From Lepiota brunneoincarnata (Eukaryota; Basidiomycota; Agaricomycetes; Agaricales; Agaricaceae): a stretch of 64,000 bases of DNA. The translations under genes and the position numbers were made by a program. Below, one piece after another: positions 1-11,025 of this stretch. The notes below the pieces were generated by a model, which saw only the letters and a list, made by a program, of their open reading frames with translations, was not told the DNA's origin and did not search any database. The DNA lies in assembly GCA_023014365.1 (NCBI GenBank), contig JAEBUN010000013.1:744001-808000 (forward strand). The letters run 5' to 3'. Position 1 is the stretch's first letter. The number at the start of each line of letters is the position of its first letter.

Positions 1-389
1 CCGCTTCGGACCCGACCACCTCTAGGAAACCTGGAGGTAACCCATCCCCTTCCACCTCGACCAACCCGCAACCTGCCACCAAGCCTGCCAATAACAACAA
101 AGGCAGCACCCCCAACAACAGCTTCAAGGGCAATCCGCCCAACCCGTCCGCCAGTCAGAAATCGGCCCCGCCCAAATCCGACCTTACTAGTAAACTTGGT
201 AAGGACGGTAAATTAACCCCTGAGGAACGTCAACGACGTTTCGACAATAACCTCTGCCTTGTCTGCGCAGATCCCAATCACAGGGCTGCCAACTGCGACA
301 AGAAGAAATTCCCTGATGCCAAGGCTAAAGGCCGACAGGCTCAGCTTCCCGAGACAGACGCGCCGACTCTTCCGAGCTCGAAAAAATAG
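1..389 (+). CDS. E1 Gag, C-terminal part with zinc knuckle
   Basis: The reading frame is open from base 3 to the TAG at 387-389 and has no start in the window. The visible 128 residues begin with a long Ser/Pro/Asn/Lys-rich stretch. One CCHC zinc knuckle of form CX2CX4HX4C follows (Cys codons near 258 and 267, His near 282, Cys near 297). Zinc knuckles of this kind bind the element RNA in the virus-like particle. The frame ends in Lys-Lys-stop, and pol lies in the -1 frame across the same bases, so pol is presumably made by frameshifting. The N-terminal capsid region is outside the window. Confidence 0.85.
   Translation, partial: ASDPTTSRKPGGNPSPSTSTNPQPATKPANNNKGSTPNNSFKGNPPNPSASQKSAPPKSDLTSKLGKDGKLTPEERQRRFDNNLCLVCADPNHRAANCDKKKFPDAKAKGRQAQLPETDAPTLPSSKK
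381..389 (+). other. Candidate -1 frameshift site at the E1 gag-pol junction
   Basis: In the gag frame the sequence reads AAA AAA TAG. The pol frame is the -1 frame and is open across this point. A Lys-tRNA in the P site could slip back one A with perfect re-pairing just before the stop, joining gag to pol. The slippery run is visible; its use is inferred, and I did not identify a downstream RNA structure. Confidence 0.5.
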
Positions 390-3300
390 TCGGCGGTCCT
401 CAGGCCTCTGCACAGACTGAGGATCGCATTGAACTCTGCTGTGCCCCAGAGAGTTTCCGTCTCAATGCGTCCGCTCTTTCCGACCCGAACTCTTTTCACA
501 TTACATTAACTTCTCCTGTAGTTACTTCTTTATCTTCTGTTTCCGCTTCCGTACTCTCCGCTTCGGACCCGCTTTCTGTAACGGACAATGTAGTTAGTTC
601 TGATTTCTCTTCTCTTTCTCCTTTCAAAGCTCTTGTTGATAGTGGTTCTACTCACTGTTTTGTGGACTCATCTTTTGTTCGTTCTCATAGTATTCCAACC
701 TCGTCCATCCCGGCTATTGAACTTCGGTTATTTGATGGGACCTCAAATGCCTACATTACAGAGCTTGCGCAACTGCCTGTATCCTTCCCCTCCGGTGAAT
801 CTATCATTTTGGACACTTATGTCACCCGGCTCGACTCTTCCTGTTCTGTGGTCTTAGGACACAACTGGCTCACCCGCTACAATCCGTTGATTGACTGGGC
901 TTTGGGCAGTATTACTTTCCGGCCATCCCTACTCGAGAATCCTGCTTCCGTCTCTACCTGCGTCGCACCCGCATCGGCCCCGCTTATGGCCACCCCTGAC
1001 ACTCCTGACCTAGGTTCACCACCCCTGTCCGGGACCTCGTCCCAATCTGCCCCCCTTGCGAAACCGCACATATCCCTGATAAACGCTCCTGCCTTTATCC
1101 GCGCTGCCAAGCTCCCTGGCTCCCAACAATTCCGAATTAACCTCTCCGCCGCCTCCGCATCGGCCGCGTCTTCTTCTGTCTCCGATGACCCGGCTGACCT
1201 CTCGTCCATCCCCGAGGAATACCACGAGTTCGCTGATGTTTTCAGTAAATCGCGTGCTGACACACTCGCTCCACACCGCCCTTACGACCTCCAGATTAAC
1301 CTTGAGGACGGCGGTCAACCTCCGGTCGGTACCATTTACTCCCTTTCACAATCAGAGCTTGGAGCTCTACGTGATTTCATTGACGAACATTTATCTATTG
1401 GCTTCATTCGCCCCTCCACTTCTCCTCATGGAGCCCCGGTCCTCTTCGTCAAGAAAAAGGACAGCTCCCTCCGCTTATGTGTTGATTTTAGAGGTCTCAA
1501 CCGTATTACCAAGAAGGACCGCTACCCCCTTCCGCTCATCTCCGACCTCTTAGACTCCCCTCGCAAAGCCCGCGTATATACCAAAATCGACCTCCGTCAC
1601 GCCTACCATCTTGTCCGCGTTGCTGACGGCGACGAATGGAAGACCGCCTTTCGGACCCGCTACGGCTCCTTCGAATGGATGGTTATGCCTTTCGGCCTCA
1701 CCAATGCCCCCGCCACCTTCCAGCGGTTCATGAACGATATATTCAAGGACATGCTCGACGTCTGCGTTACTATCTACCTTGACGACATTCTGATATACTC
1801 CGACAACCATAGTATCCATCGTGACCAAGTCAAGGAGGTCCTCAAGCGGCTCCGCCAACACGGTCTATACGCCCGCCCTGACAAATGCCAGTTCCACTCT
1901 GACACAGTGGAATATCTCGGCTACATTCTCTCCCCCGACGGCCTCCGAATGGACCAATCTAAGGTCAAGACCATCCAGGAGTGGCCTGAGCCTAAGAAAG
2001 TCAAGGACATCCAGTCCTTCTTAGGCTTCGCCAATTTCTACCGTCGCTTCATTCACGGATACTCCGACATCGTCGTTCCGCTCACTCGCCTCACCCGCAA
2101 AGACGTAAAGTGGAATTTTACTGATGATTGTCGCGAGGCCTTTAACTCCCTGAAGGAAGCATTTATCTCCGCCCCCGTCCTCACTCCTTGGGCCCCCGAC
2201 GCTCAGATCATTGTCGAGACCGACGCCTCCGACTACGCCCTTGCGGCAATCCTCTCTATCGTCACCGACGATGGGGAGGTCCATCCCGTTGCATTCCATT
2301 CCCGCACCTTTAACACGGCCGAACTCAACTATGACACTCACGACAAGGAACTCCTGGCGATATTCGAAGCCTTTCGCATCTGGCGGCACTATCTCGAAGG
2401 TGCCCCCCTTGCTATTGATGTGGTCACTGACCACAAGAACCTCGAATACTTCTGCACCACCAAGATCCTGACTCGCCGCCAAGCTCGTTGGTCCGAGTTC
2501 CTATCCCAATTCCACCTCGTCATCCGTTTCCGACCCGGCCGCCTCGGCACCAAGCCTGACGCCCTAACTAGACGATGGGACGTCTACCCTAAAGGGGGGA
2601 ATAGCGACTATGCATCAGTCAACCCGCACAACTTCCGGCCTGTGTTCACTCATGAACAGCTCGCGGCCTCCGTCCGTGCCACCACTCTTTACGCCCCTTC
2701 CCTTCGCGCAGCTGTAGTCATGGACCTCGATCAGCTACACCGCGATATTCTCGCCGCCCTACCAGCGGATCCGACCGCTTCCGCCCATCTTGCCAGCCCA
2801 GAAGGCCGTTGGTCAGTTAATGATAAAGGTTTCCTCCTCTTAGACGACAGAATCTACGTCCCTGACGCCGACAATCTCCGACTTCGGGTCCTCCAGTACA
2901 AGCATGATCACGTCCTAGCCGGCCACTTCGGTCAGAATAAAACGCTGGAACTCATCCGGCGCGAATACACCTGGCCTAGCGTCCGCACCTTCGTCAAGGA
3001 TTTCTGTAAGTCTTGCGTCACCTGTATGAGGTCTAAACCCCAGCGCCATCGCCCCTACGGTCTCCTTAAGCAACTCCCCATCCCCGAACGCCCTTGGAAT
3101 TCAATCTCCATGGACTTCATCGAAAAACTTCCCGCCTCCTCCGGCTACGACGCCATCCTGGTAATCGTTGACAGACTCACCAAACAATCCCTCTTCATTC
3201 CGACTTATGATACCGTCACTTCCTCCGACCTCGCCCGCCTATTCGTCCTCCACGTCTTCTCTAAGCACGGCGTGCCCGAACATGTTACCTCCGACCGCGG

Positions 3301-4189
3301 CTCCGAATTCGTCTCCCACTTCTTCCGCTCATTGGGACAAGCCCTTGACATGAAGCTACATTTCACCTCGGGCTACCATCCAGAAGGCGACGGACAAACG
3401 GAACGCACCAACCAGACCCTCGAACAATACCTTCGGGTCTATTGTAACTACCAACAGGACAATTGGTCCGAATTACTACCCCTAGCTGAGTTTGCTTACA
3501 ACAACGCTCCTAGTGCCACCACCGGTATCTCCCCATTCTTCGCTAATAAAGGATACCATCCGAACATCACAGTTCATCCTGAACGCGATCTTGCCTCCGC
3601 CCGGGCCCGCCATTTTGCTGTTGATCTCGACGACCTACATACCACCCTGAAGTCCGAAATAGCGCTAGCCCAGCAACGTTATCAGACCTCCGCCGACGCC
3701 CGCCGACTCCCCGCCCCGGACTTCAAGGTTGGACAAAAGGTATTCGTGAAAGCCCAATTCTTCCGCACCACCCGTCCCTCCAAAAAACTCTCCGAAAAGT
3801 ACCTTGGGCCTTATGAGATCATTGCACAAGCAGGTACTCACTCCCTTACACTCCGACTTCCCGACTCCATGCGTGGAGTACACCCAGTCTTCCATGTTTC
3901 CATGCTCGAACCAGCCACACCTAACACCATACCCGCCCGATCGGATCCGCCGCCCGCGCCGGTTTCCATTGACGGTGAACCAGAATACGAGATTGCCCGC
4001 ATCGTCGACTCTAAGATCGATCGGCGCCGCGCGTGCAAGCTCCTCTATAAAGTCATCTGGTTAGGTTACGAAGACACTGAAGAAGAGTCCTCGTGGTTGC
4101 CAGCCACCGAGCTTGAACATGCTATAGATCTCGTAGAGGCTTTTCATTCCTCTTACCCTGCAAAGCCTGGTCCTCTTCACTCACTTTGA
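383..4189 (+). CDS. E1 Pol: protease, reverse transcriptase, RNase H, integrase, chromodomain
   Basis: One frame is open from before 383 to the TGA ending at 4189, with no stop. Protease: the Asp-Ser-Gly active site is encoded near 637. Reverse transcriptase: the YLDD catalytic box is near 1774. RNase H: the Asp of ETDAS is near 2217 and a TDHKN motif follows near 2428. Integrase: an HHCC zinc motif lies at about 2905-3035, then the DDE triad with D in MDFIEK (near 3112), D in SDRGSEF (near 3292) and E in GQTERTN (near 3402). A GPY-type segment follows at about 3800. The C-terminus is a chromodomain (about 3980-4150) with the usual aromatic positions in YEIARI, WLGYE and SSWLPA. Chromodomains of this group target integration to modified chromatin. 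Intact, so possibly functional; the true N-terminus depends on frameshifting from gag. Confidence 0.93.
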   Translation, partial: KIVGGPQASAQTEDRIELCCAPESFRLNASALSDPNSFHITLTSPVVTSLSSVSASVLSASDPLSVTDNVVSSDFSSLSPFKALVDSGSTHCFVDSSFVRSHSIPTSSIPAIELRLFDGTSNAYITELAQLPVSFPSGESIILDTYVTRLDSSCSVVLGHNWLTRYNPLIDWALGSITFRPSLLENPASVSTCVAPASAPLMATPDTPDLGSPPLSGTSSQSAPLAKPHISLINAPAFIRAAKLPGSQQFRINLSAASASAASSSVSDDPADLSSIPEEYHEFADVFSKSRADTLAPHRPYDLQINLEDGGQPPVGTIYSLSQSELGALRDFIDEHLSIGFIRPSTSPHGAPVLFVKKKDSSLRLCVDFRGLNRITKKDRYPLPLISDLLDSPRKARVYTKIDLRHAYHLVRVADGDEWKTAFRTRYGSFEWMVMPFGLTNAPATFQRFMNDIFKDMLDVCVTIYLDDILIYSDNHSIHRDQVKEVLKRLRQHGLYARPDKCQFHSDTVEYLGYILSPDGLRMDQSKVKTIQEWPEPKKVKDIQSFLGFANFYRRFIHGYSDIVVPLTRLTRKDVKWNFTDDCREAFNSLKEAFISAPVLTPWAPDAQIIVETDASDYALAAILSIVTDDGEVHPVAFHSRTFNTAELNYDTHDKELLAIFEAFRIWRHYLEGAPLAIDVVTDHKNLEYFCTTKILTRRQARWSEFLSQFHLVIRFRPGRLGTKPDALTRRWDVYPKGGNSDYASVNPHNFRPVFTHEQLAASVRATTLYAPSLRAAVVMDLDQLHRDILAALPADPTASAHLASPEGRWSVNDKGFLLLDDRIYVPDADNLRLRVLQYKHDHVLAGHFGQNKTLELIRREYTWPSVRTFVKDFCKSCVTCMRSKPQRHRPYGLLKQLPIPERPWNSISMDFIEKLPASSGYDAILVIVDRLTKQSLFIPTYDTVTSSDLARLFVLHVFSKHGVPEHVTSDRGSEFVSHFFRSLGQALDMKLHFTSGYHPEGDGQTERTNQTLEQYLRVYCNYQQDNWSELLPLAEFAYNNAPSATTGISPFFANKGYHPNITVHPERDLASARARHFAVDLDDLHTTLKSEIALAQQRYQTSADARRLPAPDFKVGQKVFVKAQFFRTTRPSKKLSEKYLGPYEIIAQAGTHSLTLRLPDSMRGVHPVFHVSMLEPATPNTIPARSDPPPAPVSIDGEPEYEIARIVDSKIDRRRACKLLYKVIWLGYEDTEEESSWLPATELEHAIDLVEAFHSSYPAKPGPLHSL
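2587..2599 (+). other. Internal copy of the E1 polypurine tract
   Basis: The 13 bases CCCTAAAGGGGGG here, inside pol between RNase H and integrase, are repeated exactly at 5423-5435 just upstream of the 3' LTR. They could act as a second (central) plus-strand primer. The match is visible; the function is inferred. Confidence 0.45.
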
Positions 4190-4258
4190 GTTACTGACCA
4201 CACATCACACCAAGAAACAACCATGTATTAAACAAACCCAAAAAACAACCCCGTACAA

Positions 4259-5307
4259 CTACCTATCGGTGTCGTCTCCAGAGAGCCCGGGCGACCCATT
4301 CACTTCTTCCATCAAATCCTGCACCTCCTCCTCCGAAGCGGGCCCGACACTCCCCTCCGAACCCTCCGTCTCCGAAAAATTTCCACTCGACCAATTTCCG
4401 TCCACCTGAGCCTCCCAACGCCGTAGTTGCTCGTAGCGGCCAGCAAGCGACCCCATCTTGTCGACCTTTTCCCCCAACCGAGCGATGGACCGCTCAATTC
4501 GCACCTCCAGGATGTAGATTTTCTTGACGGTCTCCTGGTGCCTTTCTTCAATGAGCCGTTTCAACTCTACAAGGTCCATCAATTGGCATCCATCATAATA
4601 CAGGATTCCTTACTCACCTTCGAATTGCTGGCCCGACAAACCACCGGCCCCGCTCGGCTCCGTCTCCTCTTGACCCCCGCACCGTTTTTTCATTTTGCTG
4701 CACCGACGGCAACTCCTGGTATTACTAAAACCCTATCAGTATGTATCCCGGGAAACTTTCACGCGACTCACCCGCCGGCGACCTCGCACTGGACCCCATC
4801 TCGCTCGCACCTCCAGCAGGGGTTCTCACCCCCGAATATGTTCGCATGGCCCCGTCGCGGGGCCGCCCTCGCCCTTGCTTTTCCCTTACCCCCTGTGTCC
4901 CCGTAGTCCTCGTCCTCGTCCTCCTCCTCCTCATTTTCCGTCTCGTCCCTATCCGTGTAATCGGATTCCGACTCCTCCGTATCTACCTCCATCGGTTCTT
5001 CCGGCAGGCGGCTCGACGAAGCCCCCGCAGTAGTTGCAACGAGCCTGGCCCGAATCGCCCGACGCTCTGCCTCGGCAGCCTCGTCTTGTTGCCGCCTGAT
5101 CTCTTCCGCCAGGCGCTCCCTCGCCCGCTCCTCCGCTTGTCGCTGACGCAGCGCTATCAGCCGCTGCCGCTCCTCCTCCTCTTGTCGCTCCTCCTCCTCC
5201 AACCTCTCGATTTCCAGCCGCTCCCGCTCCTCTCGCTCAGCCTTCTCCCTCAGCAGTTGCGCCTTGCGCTCCGCGGCGGTCGGTTGTCGGGATGGTTGTC
5301 TGCTCAT
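4259..5307 (-). CDS. E1 antisense Zn2Cys6 coiled-coil protein (3 exons)
   Basis: I splice this as 5307-4772, 4715-4618 and 4566-4259. All junctions are GT-AG, phases fit, and the result is 313 aa without a stop. Residues about 10-95 are an Arg/Glu-rich helical coiled coil, followed by an acidic stretch. A complete CX2CX6CX6CX2CX6C cluster spans the first splice junction, with three Cys on each side. A second predicted coiled coil follows, then an acidic tail. A Zn2Cys6 cluster followed by a dimerising coil is the layout of fungal Gal4-type DNA-binding proteins; the N-terminal coil is atypical. The gene is antisense to the element, between pol and the 3' LTR, with a TATA box about 50 nt upstream. 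No function is established; I infer a nuclear DNA-binding protein serving the element. Confidence 0.8.
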
Positions 5308-5356
5308 GGGAGTATGGGGTTAAGTTGTGCTCTCCCAACTCGAACCAGTTCACCCG

Positions 5357-5364
5357 TTTTTATA
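5357..5364 (-). promoter_or_regulatory. TATA box of the E1 antisense gene
   Basis: The minus strand reads TATAAAAA here, about 50 nt before the ATG at 5307 and outside the LTR. This suggests the antisense gene has its own promoter rather than depending on LTR read-through. Confidence 0.6.
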
Positions 5365-5422
5365 CCCCGGCGGAGTTTTCCGATGGGCCCCGGTCTAGAC
5401 CACCTTGGGCCTCGAGGCTCGG

Positions 5423-5436
5423 CCCTAAAGGGGGGG
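5423..5436 (+). other. E1 3' polypurine tract
   Basis: CCCTAAAGGGGGGG lies three bases before the TGT that opens the LTR, as expected for the plus-strand primer of an LTR retrotransposon. Confidence 0.75.
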
Positions 5437-5439
5437 CAC

Positions 5440-6090
5440 TGTCATATCCATGCCAAACCCAGAGCTTAACCATTATACTTCGGCTTCTCGACTCCACGTG
5501 CGTTCCACACAACAACCCTCTGCCCTCCGACTCGGCCCCGACTCACTCCGACCGCAACCCACTGCCCCAATCACGCGACCACCTCCACACGTGCCGTGGT
5601 CACCTGAACCTCGCTGTCTCTATTTCCCCGTCTCCATTTCCCGTCCGTAGTCAAGATACGTTACCAGTCTCCATACCCGTACCGGTCTCCATTTCGTTTG
5701 TAATCCGTTTGTAACCATATGGGTCTCCGCTTCGCTCCGCACGTAGTCAGTACGAGTCATAGTTCGTAAGGCCAGTAGTATATATACCGTAGGTACTTGG
5801 CTTGTACTCCTCAGTCTGATAATTGAATCGAGCAGCGGACCAGCTCCCTGTTCCCTTTCCTCTCCTCTCTTCTGCCTCGCTCCGCTTTGGCTCCGACTTC
5901 CTGAAATACGGACTAGGACAGTAGGAGGGCACAGCACATAAGCTGAGGCCGCAAGTCCAACCCCCCGCCCGACGTACTCCGCCTCGGTTCCGAAGTCTAC
6001 GTACTGACTTCGCTCTGTCCACCGGTTACCTTATATCAAGGATACCACCCCGACCCTCCGCTTCGGTCCCGATCCGCACCGGCTCTAACA
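5440..6090 (+). repeat. E1 3' LTR (651 bp)
   Basis: It opens TGTCATATCC and closes CTCTAACA (TG...CA ends with a short TGT/ACA inverted terminus). The next base begins E2 sequence. A TATATATA run at 5779-5786 is a candidate core promoter. The 5' LTR is outside the window, so the two cannot be compared. Confidence 0.8.
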
Positions 6091-6091
6091 G

Positions 6092-9000
6092 AAATATAAA
6101 CCAGTAGCCTTAAAAGTGAGGCCAGTGTTGGGTGATCTACTGGAGAGATTCAGGATAAAACGAGAAATAAAAGGAGACCCACTGGCAGAAATGCCTGAGC
6201 TTAGCATGCATCCTCCCGAGTTTGTCCCAACAGGCAGATATACTGAGGAGCGTAAGCTTAAGCTGGACGAAGCCCATGCAGGGGATTTCTTGTGGCCAGA
6301 GGAAAGAAAGCTGATGCACCACATCATGATGCTTCAAGAAAAGGCATTTGCCTGGACAGATGAGGAAAAGGGATGTTTTAGGGAAGATTTCTTCCCGCCG
6401 ATTGAGATACCGACGGTAGAACATACTCCGTGGGTTGAGAAGCCCATTCCGATTCCACCAGCGATCTATGATGAAGTTTGTGCCATTATAAAGAGAAAGA
6501 TTAGTGCTGGTGTATACGAGCCGTCGAACTCATCCTATAGATCCAGATGGTTCTGTGTGGTGAAGAAAGATGGGAAAAGTTTGAGACTGGTACACAGCTT
6601 GGAACCGCTGAACAAAGTGACGATAGCGCATTCAGGACTGCCGCCAGCAACGGAAGATTTGGCAATGCACTTCGCAGGCAGAGCTTGCGGAGGCATTCTG
6701 GATCTATATGTTGGCTATGACAAACGACTGTTAGCTGAGTCGTCTCGGGACTTAACAATGTTCCAGATGCCTTTTGGAGCGCTACGCTTAGTGACGTTAC
6801 CCATGGGATGGACCAATTCAGTGCCTATATTTCATGAGGATGTAACAGCGATCCTAACCAGTGAGATACCAGAATACACGATGCCGTACATAGATGATGT
6901 ACCTATCAGAGGACCCAAAACTAGATATGAGTTGCCAGATGGCACGGAAGAGACGCTGAAAGAAAACCCAGGGATCTGACAATTTGTATGGGAACACATG
7001 CAGACGGTCAATAGGATTCTACAGAGGATGAAATACGTAGGAGGAACCTTCTCCGGGCCCAAGACGACTATCTGCGCTGATGAAATTACCGTAGTGGGTT
7101 TTGAATGCTCTTATAAAGGACGGTTGCCTGCCACAGACACCATTGGGAAGATATTAAGATGGGGGGATTGCGAGAATGTCTCCGAGCTAAGGGGTTTTCT
7201 AGGAACAGCTACGCACTGCAGGAATCATATCCCGAAGTTCATAGCCATTACTGCACCTCTATACGAAAAGCTTAAGAAAGGGCAAGAGTTTGAATGGGGA
7301 GAAAATGAATGGAAAGCGCAGCAGGAGCTGAAAGATGCGATTCAACGCTGTTTCCCGACCAGGAACCCCGAATTCCCGAGTAAACAACCCATAGTAGTAG
7401 CCATGGATACCTCATGGAGGGCGGTGGGATACTACATATATCAGTGAGATGGAGAAGATGCTAAGCTTATACATTATGCGAAGTTTGGGTCAATATTATT
7501 GGACGAGAGACAGCAGAGGTATTCTCAGCCCAAGCGAGAGCTATGCGGCTTAAGAATGGTGCTGGAACAGGAGAAATATTTATTGTGGGGATCGAGAAAT
7601 CTAGTAGTGGAAACAGACGCGAAGTTTCTCTTTGGGATGTTAAACAACCCAGGAAAACTCCCGAACGCTACTGTAAACCGTTGGGTGGACTTCATTAGAT
7701 CGTTCCACTTCACGCTAGTACACAAAGAAGGGAAGACATTTGGGCTGGATGGACTGTCCAGACGACGTTACTATCCCGGTGATGAGACAGCCCGTCGTTT
7801 CGACGACGGATCCGAGGACGAGGGAGAGGAGTTCGAGTTGATCAAAGAAGATCCGGGGGCTGCAGATCCGTTACCCTTGGAAGCCTTCTGTGATGAGATC
7901 GACAGTCGCTCTGGCTTCAACCAGGGTCCGGCGCGTGATGTGTATGATTTTGAGTATGAGCTGGATCAAGCTCGGGAAGAGTACTTGGATGAACAACAGG
8001 CTAAGCTTAGGGTTATAGAAGACCCAGCGTGCCCAGAAAACCACCGACAAGTACTAAGCTTAATGACGGATGTCAGGCTAGTGCCAGATTTCAAAGAGGA
8101 AAAGTTGACCGAGATAGAGGAAGCGTAGGATGAATCGCGTAGGACAGATACAGCGCGAATACAAGACAGAAGAATACCCAAAGTCAGGGAATTCCTGAAA
8201 ACAGGGGGCAGTAGCGCAGCTGAAGGCTTGGATGAGCCGGATCTGCGTAAGCTTAAGTATATGGTGGAGCATTTCTTCTTGGATGAAGAGGGGAGACTGT
8301 ATAGGACGAGTCCTAGCGGTCAACATCAGCTAGTAGTGGATAAGGAGCAGCGTATGTATATGTTGCGAGCCAGCCACGACTTCCTAGGACACAGAGGAAT
8401 ATACGCAACCACTAAGCTTATAACGCAGAGGTTCTGGTGGCCGGAAGTTGAAGGAGACATAGCTTGGTATGTGCAATCGTGCCATCTATGCCAGCAACGG
8501 CAAAAGGCGATCATCGAGACGCCGCCAATAGTAACGCCCACGCCATCGATATTCCAAGTGCTACATGTGGACACGCTACATATGACACCAAGTTCTAATG
8601 GGTGTAGTTATATTGTGCATGGAAGGTGTGGACTGTCATCCTGGATGGAGGCAAAAGCGTTGAGAAAAGAGAACGCCAGTTCGATCGCGCAGTGGTTATT
8701 CGAAGATATCATTTGCCGATGGGGCTGTATAGTGAAGATTGTCACGGACAACGGTTCTCCATTTAAGAAAGCTGTTCAATGGCTGGAAGAAAAATATGGG
8801 ATAAAAGGAGTAACGATATCTCCTTACAATTCCAAAGCGAACGGGATTATTGAAAGAGCCCACTGGGATGTGCGGCAAATGTTGTACAAAGCTACAGATG
8901 GAGATGTCAAAAAGTGGTATTGGCACCTACCGCACGTTATGTGGGCAGATCGGATAACCATTAGAAAAGGAATGGGGTGTTCCCCGTACTTTCTGGTAAC

Positions 9001-9550
9001 CGGAGCGCATCCGACGCTACCTCTGGATGTCAAAGAGGCCACTTGGCTAGTACAACTACCAAATAAGTACTTAACCACGGCCGAGTTGATAGGATACCGA
9101 GCTCAGGCTTTGGCAAAACATGTTCGGCATGTTGAGGAGGTGCGTCAGCGTGTTTCAGACACTAAGCTTAGCAAGGCTTGGGAGATGGAACGACAAGCAG
9201 CGCATAAGATAAAAGATTATCGCTTCGGCCCGGGAGATTTAGTATTAGTGAGAAACACAGCTATAGAGAGCTCAGCAGACAGGAAGATGAAACCCAGGTA
9301 TCTAGGACCCATGGTGGTCATATCTAGATCAAAGGGAGGATCATATATCCTGGCAGAGTTGGATGGCTCTGTATGGCAGAATAAAGTGGCGGCGTTCAGA
9401 GTAATTCCCTACTTAGCCAGAAAACATATGCCGTTGCCGCTGGAGTTACAAGAGTTGTTAGATCTGTCGCCAGAGGGACTGAAGACCCTGGAGGAGACTA
9501 CTGAGGATGAGCCTAGTGACAGATGGGAGCCAGAAGAGTTGGAGGGATAG
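6092..9550 (+). pseudogene. E2-A pol (RT, RNase H, integrase), broken by stops
   Basis: A single frame runs through this stretch, interrupted by TGA at 6977-6979, TGA at 7445-7447 and TAG at 8126-8128. RT has a YIDD catalytic box near 6889. The RNase H segment lies at about 7400-7700. Integrase has an HHCC zinc motif at about 8370-8500, then D in HVDTLH, D in TDNGSP, E in NGIIERAH and a GPM-type segment near 9307. The first stop is CGA in copy B, so it arose by C-to-T. E2 and E3 pol proteins resemble each other, sharing a GPKTRYE stretch after the catalytic Asp pair, and differ from E1. There is no chromodomain. The N-terminus was displaced by E1. Not functional as it stands. Confidence 0.9.
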
Positions 9551-9626
9551 AAAAAACCTGATATTGTGGACAGAACTATCTACTTATCGAAGGAAAACTA
9601 TCCTGGGGACTGTAAAAGCGTTAAGC

Positions 9627-10973
9627 TTAAGCAGGGGAGGACTTGTCCAAGTCGGAAAGGTTGCGCAAAAGGCTTTTGAGACGGATGCGCTCTTGAATGA
9701 GGAATTGGAACCTCTTTAAGTTGGCTTCGAGCGAGGGAATAGCATCGATGAAGTCCCGGCTGAGCGAATTGAGGTCGCATTTGACTGACCGAGCGTCGTC
9801 ACCGCGAGATTCGGACTCGTACTCGTCGCGAGAGTGAGACAGGAGGTTTTGGAGTTCCTGGAGCAAACGAGCTGCCCGGAACAAGTGTCAGAACCGCTAA
9901 GCTTAGTGAACAGAAGTGAGAAATTGCCCACCGGATAAGCCTGCGAAGGTGCGCTCATCGGAAGCAGACTCGGTACGGGCGCGCTTGGCAGTATTGGCGC
10001 TGGCTTTGGCTAGAACCTGTTCAGCCCGGACATAACAGCAGTGTTTAGTGTTCATATTGGGAACTTGACAATAGGGAAGAAGACGGACGGTGCCTTTAGA
10101 CGAGGAGGACTTTTTGATGGCTTCCTAGCGAAGGATGAAGTCAGAATCAGTGGTTAGGGGGAGTAGAGCTGGCGCACCACGTTGGAGGTAGACAAACGAT
10201 GCTTGCGATAAGGCGAGACTACACGAACCTCTTCGACGATAGCTTGAGAGACCTCCTCATCGACCATCATGTCCTGGAGGCGAGCGATTATCTCAGCCAA
10301 TGTAATAGGTTGAGAAGCAGCTATATTACCGTGTCAGCACCGGTTGCTCGGGAGTTGGAAGCACTGGGCATACTCTCAGCAAGCTCGGTATCGGTGTCTA
10401 CCACAACAGCAGCAGAGACAGGGGCCTTGCGACCTTTGCGAGGCTAAGCTTATACATGAGGAGACGATTGGAGCCAAAAGAACACTAAGCTTACGCGTTT
10501 GGGGACAGCAGAGCCTTCGGCAACGTTGGAGGAAGTAGAGCCAGTCGTGGACGATGGGTTCTGAGCCTCTTCGGTCCTGGATTTGTGGGATTCTTCGGAA
10601 CGAACGTGATTAATGCGGCTACAGCATTCAGAGAGCGCCTTATAGATCGTGGGCATCTCATAAGACGAATGGTAGTTGTTTTGGTAAATTTCGTAGAGCT
10701 TGCGGATACGGAAGATGTAGTCCTGGTTGACATGAAGCTTGATAGCCTCATTATCCTCCGATAACGCTTCAATATAAGCAGACTAGAAATGATTTAGAAA
10801 CAGCGAGAGAAGCATGGAAAGAGTAGACATACCCCAGGGGCGTCAAACGCAAGGAGAGCCTTCTCGACGAGGGGACGAGCGACTTGGCCATTTTGCAGGC
10901 GCTGAAGACGACCTTTGGCGTTGCTGATGAGATCGTCGAGCTCGACCTGGAGATGGGGGATAGAAGAAGCCAT
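9627..10973 (-). CDS. E2 antisense gene 1, copy A (359 aa, six exons)
   Basis: Exons, read on the minus strand: 10973-10833, 10782-10495, 10443-10374, 10320-10178, 10124-9932 and 9871-9627. Every junction is GT-AG and corresponds one to one with copy B at 15,647-16,993; the spliced frame is open in both. The protein is mostly helical, with an Arg/Lys-rich middle, a Cys/His group (C near residue 220, then HCC about nine residues on) and a C-terminal coiled coil. I recognise no named domain. It lies directly downstream of pol in the opposite sense and its stop codon is inside a TAAGCTTA motif. Keeping a six-exon frame intact while the neighbouring pol has three stops suggests the gene is real and constrained, or that pol decayed first. 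Confidence 0.75.
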
Positions 10974-11017
10974 TTTCTTGCGAAGGGTGTCTGCTAGAAT
11001 GAGACGTCGCTCCCTCG

Positions 11018-11025
11018 CTTTTATA
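11018..11025 (-). promoter_or_regulatory. TATA box of E2 antisense gene 1, copy A
   Basis: The minus strand reads TATAAAAG, about 45 nt upstream of the ATG at 10973. The same box precedes copy B. Confidence 0.6.

Larger units (their letters stand above)
1..6090 (+). mobile_element. E1: chromodomain Ty3 LTR retrotransposon, 5' end outside window
   Basis: The order is gag (3' part), pol with a C-terminal chromodomain, an antisense Zn2Cys6 gene, a polypurine tract and the 3' LTR. The chromodomain places it among the chromoviruses. The bases after the LTR (6091 on) continue the pol gene of another element, E2 copy A. The same E2 sequence without the insertion is present on the minus strand near 27,190, so E1 inserted into E2 copy A. 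GAAAT at 6091-6095 is the expected target-site duplication; its partner lies outside the window. Pol is open throughout, so this is probably the youngest element here apart from E3. Confidence 0.9.

Noticed and set aside
877..1318. Antisense frames over E1 pol
   Set aside because: Shadows of the GC-rich pol frame; no splice logic or domain, unlike the antisense gene at 4,259-5,307.
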